A DNA stretch of 64,000 nt from Bryopsis sp. KO-2023 (GCA_030272585.1 BSYQ01000010.1:1054001-1118000); one strand, 5' to 3'; numbered from the stretch's first letter, positions 35,878 through 48,974 are shown. Notes: generated from the sequence alone by a model not told the origin. Translations and numbers: made by a program.

Positions 35878-38800
35878 AGAATAAATAAATAGATATGAAA
35901 TTTGTGATGGAGTGAAAGAGCAGCGAGGGATATTCTGAACACAAACCTGGTTTCACTAATCAACGCATGAAACCTCTAATCGTTCAATCGTTACAACGTA
36001 TTGAGAATTGAGTGACAGAAAAATATCATTTGGAATGCTGCGTTTTATTAAGCTAGGAAACATAGGGGTTGATATGCACATGGGCTGAGTACACGTTTAT
36101 TTTCAGCCCCTTTTCGACGAAAACTCACCTAACAGTTTTATCGTGAGAAGCGGTCACGACTTTCCCACTATCACCGGCAAAAGCTAGAGCGACCACCCAA
36201 TCCGTGTGTCCCTCCAGCGTATCAGCCAGCTCCCCCGTTTCCATTTTCCAAACCCTAACCCGATATTCTCCATCCACAGTGGCTACCAATCTACAGTCCG
36301 GCGAAATCGCCACAGTGTGATGCCCTGCCCAATTTTCCCAAGTGTACCCCTGGCCCCCGACGAAATCCGTCAAAACGTGCAGGCATGTGCCCTTGTTCAA
36401 GCTCCAGATTCTAGTGGTCATGTCCTGAGAAGAGCTAACGACTCGACGGCCTTGGCTATCCACCGCCACGGCATTCACCCTGTGATTCAGAAACATGTTG
36501 TAAATGAAACGATGCATTTTTCCCACTCAAATGAAGAAAAAACAAGCAACATCCATATGTCAGACTGACGCTTGACGACAGGTTTACGTGCCCAATTCAT
36601 GCATGCGAAAATGTATCCATCAAAAACGACAGTACATTTTGAACACTGTTCTGACTATCTGCTTCAACTGGATAGAGCCTGTACAGTGAAATTACATGAG
36701 CATTTTTTATTAATTTTTTTACCGTTTTGTGTGTCCCCGAAGCTTGTGTTTCCAAATTCCGGAGGGCAGGTCAAACACAATTGCCAAGCAATCTTCCCCG
36801 CCCGAGATTAAAGTTTGCCCATCAGGTGTGATGGCAATGCAGGTCACTGCAGCCTCATGCTCCTCCATGAACAACACACAATCGCCAATTTCCATATCCC
36901 ACAGTCGAATCGAACCGTCCGAAGAGGCAGTCACAACCTCCATTCCATTTGGAGCCAGCATCACTTTCCTCACCCCTGTGTGGTGTCGCAGCAAAAACGA
37001 AAAAAAAAATATGGAATCACCATCGAGCACGGAATAATTGTTGCTCCACGTCGAAATATCGCCAGCAAACTACGTCTGTTTTCACCTTCTGAATGCCCTT
37101 TAAGGATTAATCGTTGCAGGCCTCCAGCTTGCTCCAGAGTGGGGCTTCGGGGAAGTAGATGCACCGGCATGTTTCTGGCTCGACGATGGGGCACCGCCAT
37201 TCTGCACTCTGCCCTAGCAGTTTCGTACCAATTGCCCAATGTGGTGCCTCTGGCTGCGACCATCAATCTCGCCAGCATCTGCTCTTTCAATACGTACAGG
37301 TTTGGGTGATCCAAACTGGCGCTGGCCGAAATCTGGAATGCCCTCAACAGAAGCTTGATATCGGCATCGTCCCATGCCACCAGATACCTACAGTATTGTT
37401 GTGAATTTTGTTTCAACTCACTTTTCAAAACGCAACTGCAGACAATAAAACTTACAAATAATATCCAAGACAATTGATTATCGAACGATATGCCCCTTGG
37501 ATATATATATATATATCCTTATCTATTTATATCTAAATTATCATTAATGTCTCTTTAACACCATTACTTTCAAGAAGGAAAAGAAAGGCCAAAACTCTGG
37601 AAAAAACTAGAGACAATGATCCTAGTCATCTTCCCCTTTAAGAAAAAGATAACACAACCAAATCCATTTATTCTGAATCCCTCTTTTCCCCAGATTTACC
37701 TTCTAAAATCGGACACTACGGCACCAGGACCATAGCTTCTGAGTTTGGTTTCCAGCCAGATGGGATCTCTGAGAATGCCAGCCAATTCTTCCAGCCTTTC
37801 AGCCTCCACGAGATGGTGTGCGATATTTTGCATGAAATAATTGTCATCAGGAACCAGGGCTAAATTATGAAAACCATGCCTGTAGAGATTGATAAGCCTG
37901 GAATGCATCTGAGGCAACGTGTTCTCAAATTTTTGCTGCAGGCAACACGGGAAAAGAAAGCAGGATTTTAAAAAATATATATATATAAAACTTCAACGAG
38001 CAAGACCTTTTTTTTTCCACGTTTCTATTTCAATTTTTGTCTTATATAACGTCCAAGAAACAATTATCCCACTAAACAAAGTCCAAAAAGATAATGCCCC
38101 TTTGGGCAAAAAATAGAAAAGATATGCAACTAAAAAACTCCTAATCAACATATTTTGGGGTCAAATAACCCTCTACTTCTACTTTACATTTGAAAACACT
38201 TCCCCACAAGACCAAAAAAAATATTGATCTAATTATCTCAATTATATAATTATCTTGACAATTTATTTCAAACCACCTTTTCTAAATTTCTAAAATTCTA
38301 TGCCAACACAACCCCTCCCTCTAACAAAAACGCCCAAAATTCATAACAAAATCCCAACCTGCAATCGCGTCAAATGGACAGGGCTGATCAATGCCCAGGA
38401 AGTATCATCCTCCAGCACAGCGATCTTTAAAATCCTTTTGGTTTCCATCAGAGCGGCGGCTGCTTCTGCATCGTGCAAATCGGGGCTCCCCCACAATCTA
38501 GCCAACAGGGCTATTGGAACTGGTACTTCTGCCGGCAATACTGCCAACTGATGGTACCTCCTCCTTAACTCGTTTGGCAGATTTCCGCTGTTTATGCGAG
38601 CCACTGGAATTAAAGAGAAGCAAAAGTGGAAAATGAATCACTCGAAAATAAATCCAAGTGGTGAACAGCCGAAAAGGTCAAAATGTCAATGGGATCCGGT
38701 AATAATTCCCATACAATTGTATCATAGGATGGATAAAATAACCTTGGAAGATTAGCGTTTTTTTTTCTTTTTTTTCCTTTTTTGGAGGGTCCAGATAGGA

Positions 38801-41732
38801 ACTGAACATTGCCTTTATGTACCCCCAACCAGAGAGAATCAAACAACCAGAGAGAATCAAAGAATGTACAATTTCACAGGATTTCACCAACAGATCCTCA
38901 CTGAGGTTTTTCCAATACTAAAATGATATTCTCTGAAACTGGATCTATTTGCAGTTGCTCCATACCAGAGCCATCCTCAGCCACCGACTGAAACATTTCA
39001 ATGCTCGATTGCTTGCCTCCCGCATCCACACTCCTCCTCTCGGCAGCAAAACTGCTCCTGACAGCTTTCGATTTCCCCCCCTCGCTCGCCGGCAGTGAAG
39101 CCACGCTCTCGGGCCCCTGTTTAATGTCGACATTTGACAGCCCTTGCAGTACATCCGACTGCAATGGAACCCCACCCAAATCAGGATGATATTTCCCAGG
39201 ACCCATTCCTTGACCCTGGCCAGGACCTGGACCCGGACCTGGACCCAGACCCATACCTGGGCCTGGCCCTGGTACTGGTCCTTTCGACTGTGGATTCTCA
39301 GTTGGTTGACTCCACATCCCAACCATGTTGTCAGGTGGCCTCGAGGGCGGGTACGGTGGCGGAGGAGGTGGGATCGAGGTCAACAAATTTTGTGGAAGCT
39401 CCTCGATAGTTCCAGAACTTGAGGTGTCAGACGGACGAGGAGCATGATCAGGATTTGCTCTTATCTGGAGCGACATTCGCTCCGGGATCCCAACATTACC
39501 CTGCCAGGGGGCATGCTCCCCCCCAGCAGCATCCATGCTGATTCTCACTCTGGACGCGATGCTAGGACATTGCTCCTCCGATGGGCGATCGGCTTCGCTG
39601 ATGTTGACCCCTCCATAGCCACCCTCGTCAATTTTGGACACTGAGCTGGGGGCGGAGGCTGCTTCCATTGATCCTGGCAATCTTGGGGGTGGAGGTGGAC
39701 GATCTTGCTCCACTGAACTGCCACGACTGGGGGTGAAAAAGCTGCTTCTGTGGGCCATGTTTGCACCCGCAGAAGCGTTTGATGGGCGACCAGTGGATTG
39801 CCGGGCTGCGAACCAACAAAAAAAAACATGATCGATTGTTGTTCAGAATTCTGTTGACAAAATGGAAATTGTGTCATTGCTCCCTGACTAATCAATTTTT
39901 CGTGTGTGGAGATGGATAGATTTTCTGACTTGCCTGCTGTGTTGAGCAATAAAATGGAAGCAAAATAGAAAAACACATAGTCTCCTTAAGTGAAGCCACT
40001 GAAGGTCGGAAAGGTTCCCCCCAAAAAACCCTCACCCCCCCAAAAAAGAAATGTTACCATTATCTGTATATTTGTGGAAGTTCCCCAGAAAATTTATTTC
40101 ATGTCAAAAAATTTATGCAGAATGTCTCTTTACTTGTAGTGTGCAGCACTTTCATCCCCCGTGGAAAAAAAAAAATAAAAAAAAATGTATTATGCAATAT
40201 CCACATCTAATAGATGATACAGCTAAACGAAAAGAAAGAAAATTGAAATCTCACGTCTGGACTCTACGCTGGATCTGCTGTCAAGGGATGCCTCGTGTCG
40301 CCCTCTCTCCATTTGAAACTTGTCCGATGTCGGATTTCTCAGGCTTTCCCAATCGTAGCTGTCGTCTCGAGTGTTCGGCTCGAAGCTTCTAGAGGGTCGG
40401 TCGGTCGAAGCTGATTGTTGTCCCGCTAATTTTCGGTGCCAGATCTCCTCTAACTCTCGCAGATCTTGTTCAATGGGATTCCCCTTTCCAGTCGCGTCGT
40501 CGTCTTCTGCTCCTGTGCCCCACAATTGATCCTGCAATAAAAAAAACGAAACAAGAGCAGCAATGCCTTTCAATTGCAAAAAATCAAACCACACATTTCC
40601 TGTATTTACGATGCAGTGCCAATTTGGTGTTGGCGAGGAAGAGAATAGGATTCACCACAAAAAAAAAGTTGGTGGGATAATGGGTAAACGTGCATACGCA
40701 CATTAATATCCATCCTGAAATGTTACATACAGATGGAGGATTAAGCGTTCATATGTTTTAGAACATTTTTTGAGGTGAAATTGGATCAGCATGGGTTTGC
40801 TGCAAATATTATCTTTTCTGGAGTATCAGAGCCATACGCTTTTCAAGCTTGCTGTTAATCCCTTGTGGCCATATGGGGTCCACTAATTTTGAAATTGAGT
40901 TGAGCTTTGATCTAGGTAAGACTGTGGGTTGAGCTGTCCTCGAAAAAAACAAACTGATACAACCCAGAGTGAATTTTTTTTTGTTGGGTGATTCCTTAAT
41001 GCTTCTTTAAAAAAAGAAAAAGAGTTCCCAGAAGGTGGCAGGGACATAACCTAGATCAGAGTCCAAATCAATCAGGAAAATTGAATCGAGAATTGAACTG
41101 CTGAGTAGTCCAGAGCAGGAGTTATTCTTGTCTTTCAAAAGAGGGCTCTACAGAAAACGACCTAAAAACCCTAAGAAGGGGTTTTCCAATAAAGACATAT
41201 TCCTGATGGGATGCTAGTCTTCCTGGAAAGTTTTCCTGCAAAGAACTACCACGAGTTCTTGGTCTTTACTTGGAATGTCCCCCTGATCTCCAGACTTCAC
41301 GACGTTTTCTTTTTCCACTGCCCTCCCCTCCACAAAAGGACATTTCGGGACTCGAAAAGAGAGGCGTCATACCTTGCTTTGCTCAACGACGGGATCCAGC
41401 GGGTGGTTGGACGAAAAGCGGGAGCTTGTCCTAGTGTTTTCCTGACCGAACGCAACCTCCCACGAGTTCCGATACGTGGGTTGGATGGCACCCCACGAGG
41501 CGGATGTCCCGTCGGGGAATCGCGGAAGGGACGAGATTCCTTGCGAGCTGTCCCTCCCGAAGGATGCCCAAGAAGTGCAGCTAGTAGCGTCGCCTACCTC
41601 TTCGGAGGCCACGGTTCTCGGTGTGCTAGAAGGGACGTCTAATTTTTCACCAGGTTCATCCGTTCTTCGGGAGGAGGTGCCTCCCATGCTACCAAACCTG
41701 TTGTTCTTGTTCAACGTCCACAAAAATCCCAA
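32706..41732 (-). CDS. APAF-1-like winged-helix/helical plus WD40 protein lacking the NB-ARC ATPase
   Basis: About 14 exons: 41732-41373, 40531-40255, 39805-38902, 38587-38359, 37935-37700, 37387-37086, 36975-36723, 36479-36129, 35749-35514, 35123-35004, 34610-34356, 34099-33758, 33481-33234, and a last one ending 32706 whose 5' edge (about 33.03-33.1 kb) is unsure. The protein is about 1.48k residues. The first ~510 are disordered, Ser/Pro/Gly-rich. Then comes RRYHQLAVLPAEVPVPIALL, the winged-helix part that follows NB-ARC in APAF-1, and an APAF-1-type helical segment (NIAHHLVEAERLEELAGIL). About 15-16 WD repeats follow (SSDGSIRLWD, ASEDGTARVWD, GYDKTARLWD). No Walker A or B motif is present. 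A start at 41687 is equally possible. In APAF-1 the WD rings sense a ligand and the ATPase builds the oligomer, so this one may act as a scaffold only. Confidence 0.82.
34752..34819. repeat. Perfect 14-bp inverted repeat in a WD40-gene intron
   Basis: CATACCAGACATGT (34752-34765) is matched by ACATGTCTGGTATG (34806-34819). A partial extra copy, GGTCTGGTAT, lies between them. The spacer is 40 bases. Confidence 0.85.
35262..35460 (+). repeat. tRNA-like B-box and duplicated spacer in a WD40-gene intron
   Basis: GGGTTCGAATCCTGCT near 35268-35283 is a textbook Pol III B-box, but there is no A-box or cloverleaf upstream. Just after it, GGTCAAGGAATTTCCTTTTGGAATGC and GGTCAAGGTATTTCCTTTTTAT (each given only as the shared words GGTCAAGG and ATTTCCTTTT) form two similar blocks about 65 bases apart. 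This fits a decayed tRNA-derived retroposon. Confidence 0.35.
35817..35895. repeat. AAAT tetranucleotide microsatellite
   Basis: Runs of AAAT/TAAA units fill an intron of the WD40 gene, with two ATTAAT interruptions near the left end. Confidence 0.9.
39190..39290 (-). repeat. Gly-Pro hexanucleotide repeat inside the WD40 gene
   Basis: A degenerate GGNCCN repeat in coding DNA encodes a GPGPGP run in the disordered N-terminal part. A closely similar run occurs in the CCCH gene near 55.3 kb. Confidence 0.85.
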
Positions 41733-44700
41733 AATAAGGACAATGAATGTCTGGCCTCCACCTCCTACTACTTATACGCGATTCGAAAACGATCCAGGCT
41801 TGTGTTTTTCCGAGACCTATCGCCACGTTGGCGAAAACCAGAAAAAGAGGGTTTCCTTTCTGGCTTTTTTTTCCCGTCCTTTGTAACCATACGTCTCTTT
41901 GAACCTCGACTCGAAAAAAGAAAGAAGTCGACGAAAAACCAACCTCCCCGACTCAGCAACAGGGAGGAAAAAAAAAAACAATCTCGCGTCCACGACAGCA
42001 TTACGTCACTTCTTTAGTTATCCTCAATTGAAAAAAAAAAATCCATCAAAAACAGCACCAACTCCCTTTCCCTTCCAAGTGCGAAAAGAAAAGTTAAGCC
42101 TTGCCACCACAAACGAAAGCTGCAGAAAGACGCGGTCTGAAAACGGGACAACGCCGTGACTTTCCCAACAGAGATATTTCTGAAACTTTTACTTGATCCC
42201 CTCTTGACGGGAAGGTCGTTTTCCCATCGCTAGACGCTAAAGTTTGCGACTAATTTGAACGTCCTGTGGTGTTGCAACATTTCCTTTTTCCCTTTTTCTA
42301 TTTTCGGGGGGGGGGAGGGTGGGTCAACAGTTCGTAGGTCCACAAAAAGGCTAAAACCAGAGAGCAGGACCGGTGCAATCGATGCGGACAGAACGAACGC
42401 CAGTTGATGGGCAAGGTAGCGAAAAAAGATGTCGCTATCCCCCGTTTCAGAAAAGAAAAGAGCAAAAAAACACATATGGGGCGACAGAAAAAACCCTAGT
42501 GCTCGAGGATGAAAGAAACAGAGACAAAACAGCTGAAACAATTGAACTCGACATCAGAAAAATTGAAAACGAAAGCAAAACATCCGCGTCTTTCACGAAG
42601 TATGCTGGGACGACAAAAACACCGAGACAAAGCCCCCACCTGAAGGCATCGTTAAGACTTCGCCAACTTTTCTGGTTTTTTCGCTCTAAGATACGGTGAA
42701 GGGGAAAAGAGTGGTCGGAGATCACGTCGACCCTTTTCTCTCTACAGTCCCCCTTTCCCTTCAACTATACGTCGCAATGCCGCCAGCTCCAACCCAGTGA
42801 CACCCTCCCACAAGAAAAGTTCCCCCCTCACAGTCCAGCCCCAGTCGGTGAAGCGCGGGAGGGTAGCTACAGTGTTGCGAAAATTAACTTCGTCGTCGAC
42901 ACCGTCGGAGTCGAAAGGTTTTTTCGTTTTTTTTTTTTTTTTGGTCTAGCGCAGCGAGGTGCAATTTTTCCGGTATATTTTCCTTCTTTTTTTTCTTTTT
43001 TTTTCCCCTCCTGACGCGATCAACGAAGCACAGATTTGGACCCCACCACTGGAGGCCAGCGATGTTACCCCTCCCAGCCCAGCCAAAAAAACGAAAATCT
43101 AATGACAGGGAATGATCATGTGGGAGGGAGAGTTCGAATGCACGCCCAGCGAAAACACTACGATGGACCCTACCCACGCGCGTGGGAGGATTCAACGAAT
43201 CAAAACCCGCTCCAGAACAACACAGCACCAGACCAAGAATTCGTCGCGATGATTTTAGGAGCTCTGCACCTGTTTTCTTTTGTTCGATCTGCTTCGTTTC
43301 CTCTCAAAAAATATCAAAAATTGGGCTAGCTGGCACCACTTCGAGATTCAAGACCACGAAATCGACCAGGCGGAGCCGACATACATTCTTGACGCACCGT
43401 GGGCTCTCAATCGTGTCTTCGCAGCCGCAGGATAAAGCCAATTTGTAGAACCAGTTTGATGCCACCCCCGCTGCAGAGCAAACTCAGGACAGATCCACGT
43501 CGTTGTTGAACGATCTTCTGACGGTTCTTGGACCGGAGGCTTTGATTTACCTTGTCTGCAACACGTCATGCACATGATTTGCGCTTTCAATCGGAGGACT
43601 TCCCAGCTGGCAGGGGCTTGATTCTTGATTCGAAGTGCGGTGCCTGGCCGAGCCAGGTATCGGATGGTGGATCGGCTTCGTCAGTAGCTGCGGACTTGAA
43701 AAACTCTCTAAAGACAGCTTCGTGCAACTCAAGATCGTGGAGCGTGAAATTGGCGGCTGTGCGTTTCAAGGGGTGTAAAGTATTGGAGCGGTGAATTAAA
43801 GCTGTCGCTCGAGAAATGTTCAAGAAATGACTTTAATAAGATATTGCCATCCAATACAAAAAATTGTTCAGAAAACTTAGTGCATGTTTTTCAAATGGTT
43901 GCTGCTCAATCGGAGGATGACCCTTGATATGTCAAATCCAAAACGATCACACACACAATACATATATATGTGTGTGTGTGTGTGTAGAATCAGCCAAACA
44001 CTCTAGCATCAATAGTCAGTCAATGTCAAGTTAAAGGATGTCCCAAAGGATACAATCCTCTTTTCATAGTGGAGTGTTAACCAACCAGCGCCCAATCTCA
44101 GGGTTACAACTGTTAATAAAATAACATGTTTTATTTATTAGCAGTTGTTGATAAAATTTTGGCAAGAAATTTTAATTTTAATTTGACAAGAGACACAAGC
44201 TATTATCCATAGGGTTTGGAGAAGCCAATGCATGTGCACAGTGAAAACGCCCTGTTATTTGCCCAATATCCTTACCATTACAAATTAAAATTATCTTCTT
44301 GAAACAGTTTAAAAAAAAATCATCAGACAATAATTGTTTCCTCCCTCCATACAAGAATAAAGGGTATTAACGTTTATCCCCCCCCCCCAAAAAAAAAAAA
44401 GATTTGTTGCAAAAACTGTCCAGTCCTTGCTTGCTTTTTCAAGACTCCTTCCCCAAAAAAATAGGTAAGGAGAAAATTAAAAAAAATGGAATGACCTAAT
44501 TCAAAAAGTATATGACCATATGTTTCATTGTGGCTTCCGATTTATGCCAGATGAATGTTCGAGTTTCACTACCTTCTTGATTTGATATTTCATTAATTAA
44601 TCAAAATGTATGAGATTTTTTTTCCCCTCCCTACCCTTTCTCAACAAAATCTCGCACTTATCTATCCCGACAACAAAATCGAAATCTAATATCCTTCTCC

Positions 44701-45132
44701 AACAGGGTTTCAAAAATCATCCGGAGGCCAATTTTTCTATGCAAAAATCAGCCAAAACACAAAGGGTAACAATGGTAATTCATTTCTCAGAATTTCATTA
44801 TATATATATATATATATTTCTGTTTTCATCCTTCCCCCTTCCCCTTGCTGGATAAGCTTTGAGATGAAAAAAACAACCTACCTGGGGACACATCAGCCTA
44901 TTTCTTTTTTAAAATGAAACCCAAAACAGCCAAAAAACCCCAACAGCACTATTCTTTATTAATATGTGTTTCCTCTTTTTTTTTTCTTCTTTGAATCTCT
45001 CCTTTATCTAATTCCAACGTTTTTCAATCAAGGGAATATGGAAATTCCCATCACGTATCAACGAAACAGCTACAAACCTCCCTCACTTTTTTTCATTTTT
45101 TTTTTTTTGGAACCGTCACATTTTCCTCTTTT
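41733..45132. other. Intergenic region upstream of the WD40 gene
   Basis: The segment 41.7-43.8 kb is relatively GC rich and includes the presumed promoter of the WD40 gene. From 43.85 to 45.13 kb it is AT rich, with GT and TA runs (43.97, 44.79 kb), and should contain the 3' flank of the transporter gene. Only the 43.0-43.8 kb patch has some protein character and is listed separately. Confidence 0.5.
43080..43795 (+). pseudogene. Unresolved coding-potential patch, possibly a frame-broken gene relic
   Basis: On the + strand, protein-like sequence changes frame: about 43138-43300 (ending DQEFVAMILGAL), then a second frame with IKNWASWHHFEIQDHEIDQ and YILDAPWALNRVFAAAG to about 43430, then a third with NQFDATPAAEQTQDRS and LLNDLLTVLGPEALIYLV before stops. 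No splice sites join the pieces neatly. The - strand also has an open frame at 43823-43587 (FTLHDLELHEAVFREFFK) that reads like protein. I do not recognise either. It could be a decayed + strand gene, a short - strand gene, or the 5' exons of a gene I missed. Confidence 0.3.
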
Positions 45133-48100
45133 CTAAGCGGACATATCTTTGGCGCTTTCCTCGAGGGATCGACCGGCCGTTTCCACCAAAAATTTGTTAG
45201 TGAAAAAGATAGCTGCAAAAGCCACAGCCGCAAAGAAAACATAGACTCTGGAAACACCGAAGCTTGCTAGGGCTGGCAAGAAAAGCTGTCCAATTCCGAA
45301 ATTTGCCACCCAATGAGTCAACATAGCAAGAGACATGGCACTGCCTGGACACAAAAATCCACCAGCAAGCGAAAAAAAAATCAGGAGATCTTCTTCATTC
45401 TTTTGGTCATGGATCGAAAAAGAGAAAACTGATTTCCTTTTGAAGGACAACAGTCAAATCATTGATTGAGATTTATCCTGGCAAAATCCTTTCCTTTTGA
45501 TTAATCAGTAGATCTCATTTCCCTCTTTTTTTTAAAGAAAAAAGCTGGCAACTTCTCGTCCTTGGCATAAGTCGTTGGAATCGAACAGTGTTATCAGACA
45601 ATAATTCTCTCAGATGCTCTCAGTCAAAGGAATTTTACCTCTGATTTCGGCAGGGGCGATTTCGGGGATGACCAGAGCTGGCACTGGACCTACTCCAAGG
45701 CCAAAACTCATGATATACACCAGAGTTCCAATCAATGCGATTGGTCCGCTGAAAGCAGACAGAGCTTCCACAGAGAATCCAGCCGCCATCGACAACATGG
45801 CAATACCCATGCCCAAGTAGCTGAATGTGAGGAGTTGCCTGTCCAGCACAACAACATTATGGTTCAATACAGAAAATGGGGGGAGATAAACATGTGCAAT
45901 TCCAGGCAATTCTCAATGACAGGAACCCCAACCCAAAGTTTCATCCCTTCAGGATTCTTGACCTCAAAAAATCATTATATAGACATAACATGGGATTTTT
46001 GGAATTTCTTGGCGAGACCTCACTGTTTGGTTTTAAACTCCTGCGAAGGGATATTTTTCATTGAGAATTCGACTTAAATTCTCGAATGTGTTAATTATCG
46101 TTCTTACTTTCTCCCAGCTTTGTCCATCAAACTTGTTGCGAAAATGGTTCCCAAAACATTGGTTGCCCCGACAGCAGCGCTGGCCAAAGTGGCACTGCTC
46201 ATACCGGCATCTTGGAAAACTTTGCTCGAGAAATACACTATGGCATTCACTCCAGAAAACTGCTGAAACAGGAACAGTGCGCAACCGATCGCTGCCACTT
46301 TGATGTACTTTCCAGAGAAAATCGAAGGCGCTGCTGACCCTGAAAAAAAAATAAAAAATGAATTTCTTTCGGCGAATAAAAATGGATAACATGAAAGACA
46401 CACATGCTTCGGTCTGTCTTGACTTGCCTGCATTTCTCTTTATTTATTTTATTTTTTTGTGTTCTTTTTTATCAAGCTGTACACTGGTCCAAGCAGAAAA
46501 CAAGAAAAAAAAACCCGATGAAAGCAACAAAGCATCAAACACTCCCCCGTGGTAACAAAAAACCGTAGATCTCAAAAGTCTTTTGGGTTTTTTTTCAATT
46601 AGAATCTTTAATGGTACCTCCATGATTATGTTCCCATTTAAGCTTTTTTTTTACCCACCCGCATCCTCTTTCGATTCATCCGCGATGGCCTCTGATTTTC
46701 CCCACAATTTCACCATCACTTCCTCAGCTTCGGCTTTTTTCCCTTGGGCTGCCAACCACGTGGGACTTTCTGGGCAAAACGACATACCGACTGCCAGCAG
46801 CACTGCTGGAATCGTTGCCAGGGTGAACATAAAAGGCCACTTCGTAGGGTCAACCACCACGTTCACCAGCAGAGCTCCGAGAATACCCAAGCAAATCACC
46901 AGCTGATTGATGCTGCCCAAAGCTCCACGAATCGCAGTTGGAGCGACCTTCAACAATCATTCAAATTGATCCAGAAAGAAAATTGGCTCATAAAAAGGTT
47001 AAAATGGTACGGTTCTGTTTTTTCTTTTTTTTTTTTTTGGGGGGGGGGGGGGAAATCAAGAAAAGACCAATAATTGGTAAGGATACCTTTCGTGTTAAGG
47101 TCTAATCAAGTGGTGAAAAAGCAACCAATTGGGATGCCATTATTTCGTTTCTTTGTTTGCTGCATTTTTTAAAGCACACTCACCTCAGATATGTAGATTG
47201 GCACCACACCCGACGAAACCCCGATTCCTAGGCCAGCAATGAATCTCCCCACCAGCATGGCATTTAAACTGGAGGCTGATGCTGAAAGCATCGCCCCGCT
47301 GATCAATACGGCGGTATCTACGATCAAGGCCATCCTTCTGCCAAGTTTATCAGCAAGGGCACCCCCAGTGGATGCACCGACTGCTGCTCCGGCCAAAAGA
47401 GTACTGACAACCTGTTTTGCACAAAAAAAGAGTGGGAATCACAATAGAGTGAGTAAGCAGAAGACCAATCAGAGGGAAAGCAATGGATAAGAATCTCCAA
47501 AAACCTGCAGCAATTGGGAAATGAAAAACCATCCCTTTGGTGGCAATATGGCAACACACATTGAAGCAAAAACTAGAAACAGAAGACTGCTTTTTCACCT
47601 TCAATCCACCAACCCCCCCAAGATATTTCGATCAAACCATATTCCAGGTAATGAAAACCCTATGTTGCCCTATATATATATATATAATATATATATTCCC
47701 CTGAATTACTCACCGATCCTTGCAGCACTGTGTTGCCTGCGAATCCAAGATCAGCTGCAATGGCTTCCAAGGGTCCATTCACCACCCCCAAGTGATACCC
47801 AAACAAAAACGCCCCAAGACTCGCGACACAGACCGAAAGTAAGACTGGGACGAGCGAGGCTTTGGGATCCTCCGATGAGGCAATCTTTCCGGATTCTGCA
47901 TTGCTGATCGCATCTGCACCCGCATGTAATTTTGTCCTTGGCCTCAAACTACCTGCTCCAGTACAACACATCCTTGTTGAATTTATTTTTTGAATTCACA
48001 CCCTGACACTGGGAAACCTGGTTATGACAAGACTTCGAATTGGGTTGTGCCAACATTACACCATTTGCACAATTAATGGGCAAAAAATCCAGTGGGAACA

Positions 48101-48974
48101 TATCCAGATCAGAGAGGGGATGGTCTTTGCAAACAATCGAGGAAAAAAACGCACCCAGACCATGCCGTTCCGACATTACGCGCGAAGAATAAGTCACGCG
48201 CTGGAATTGTTCAAAGCAAGTGTGTTTCGACCGTTGGACTGGGGTGAAAATCGAAGTCGAGCCCAAAGACTGGCAAAATGTGCCGTTTCGCAGAAAAAAA
48301 AGCTATTAGTAGAGGATGTACCGTAACAAAAATTCGTCGACGCGTTTCTGTGCAGAAAAATGAAGTCCAATACATTCTTACGGTTTTGCTGCTGGTCGGT
48401 GGCGGGTCTTACCAACTGGGCGATCGTCCCCTCTGACAGCAACCGCAGGCGGAAGCACCTGGCGTTGGCAACCGATCAAGTCAGAACAATTGACTGGCTG
48501 GACAAAAGTTGCGATCACAATACTCCCTGCAAAGACGCCTCTCTAAAACGAAACGTCCAACTCGCGCAACACTCGATCACACTCATTGGCATCTTTCTGG
48601 GCGCTTTTATGTTGGAAATTGGCTTTTTTTTTCGTGGGATCTCCCACCGACCTCTTGAAAACCAAGCGTGTCATGATATCCACAAGGAACCTTCGGAGAA
48701 AACAGTGTAGAGGGAAAAAGTACAAGTCCAAAGAAAAAAGCTTGGTTCAGCGCTTGTTGGATCTATGGGGACGGGATCTCGCCTGCTTAGGGGCACGCCG
48801 TTCGTGTAGACCTTGCGACGCCGTTTTGAAACGCGAAGCGCCGAAGGGACGTCTGTGGTTGACGTATCGGTTCCCGATCGAGCCGGTCGTCGCACGCGGG
48901 TTGAAAGTCACCATGGATACCGCGAAACCTTGCAGTGCTCGTCTCTTTGGCGGCTTAAGAAACGTTTTTTTCAA
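45133..48974 (-). CDS. Plastidic glucose translocator-like sugar transporter (MFS)
   Basis: Seven exons, 48974-48812, 47952-47714, 47411-47184, 46947-46659, 46339-46108, 45838-45639 and 45344-45133, join in phase to 520 residues. The body follows plant pGlcT closely: GAFLFGYHLGVVNGPLE, GFAGNTVLQG, GGALADKLGRR, VGRFIAGLGIGVSSG, FCPESPTWLAAQGK, FLFQQFSGVNAIVYFSS, LMDKAGRK, GVGPVPALVIPEI and a final ETAGRSLEE. Twelve membrane helices are expected. Residues 1 to about 75 are rich in Arg, Ser, Thr and Ala, poor in acid, with no hydrophobic stretch, as in a chloroplast transit peptide; LHA|GADA would be a fitting cut site. pGlcT moves glucose or maltose-derived sugar across the inner plastid envelope. 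Met at 48914 is an alternative start. Head to head with VPS25. Confidence 0.88.

Noticed and set aside
48671-48895. 74-codon - strand frame beside the transporter's first exon
   Set aside because: It is a frame-shifted shadow; the frame ending at 48812 is the one that joins the transporter in phase.
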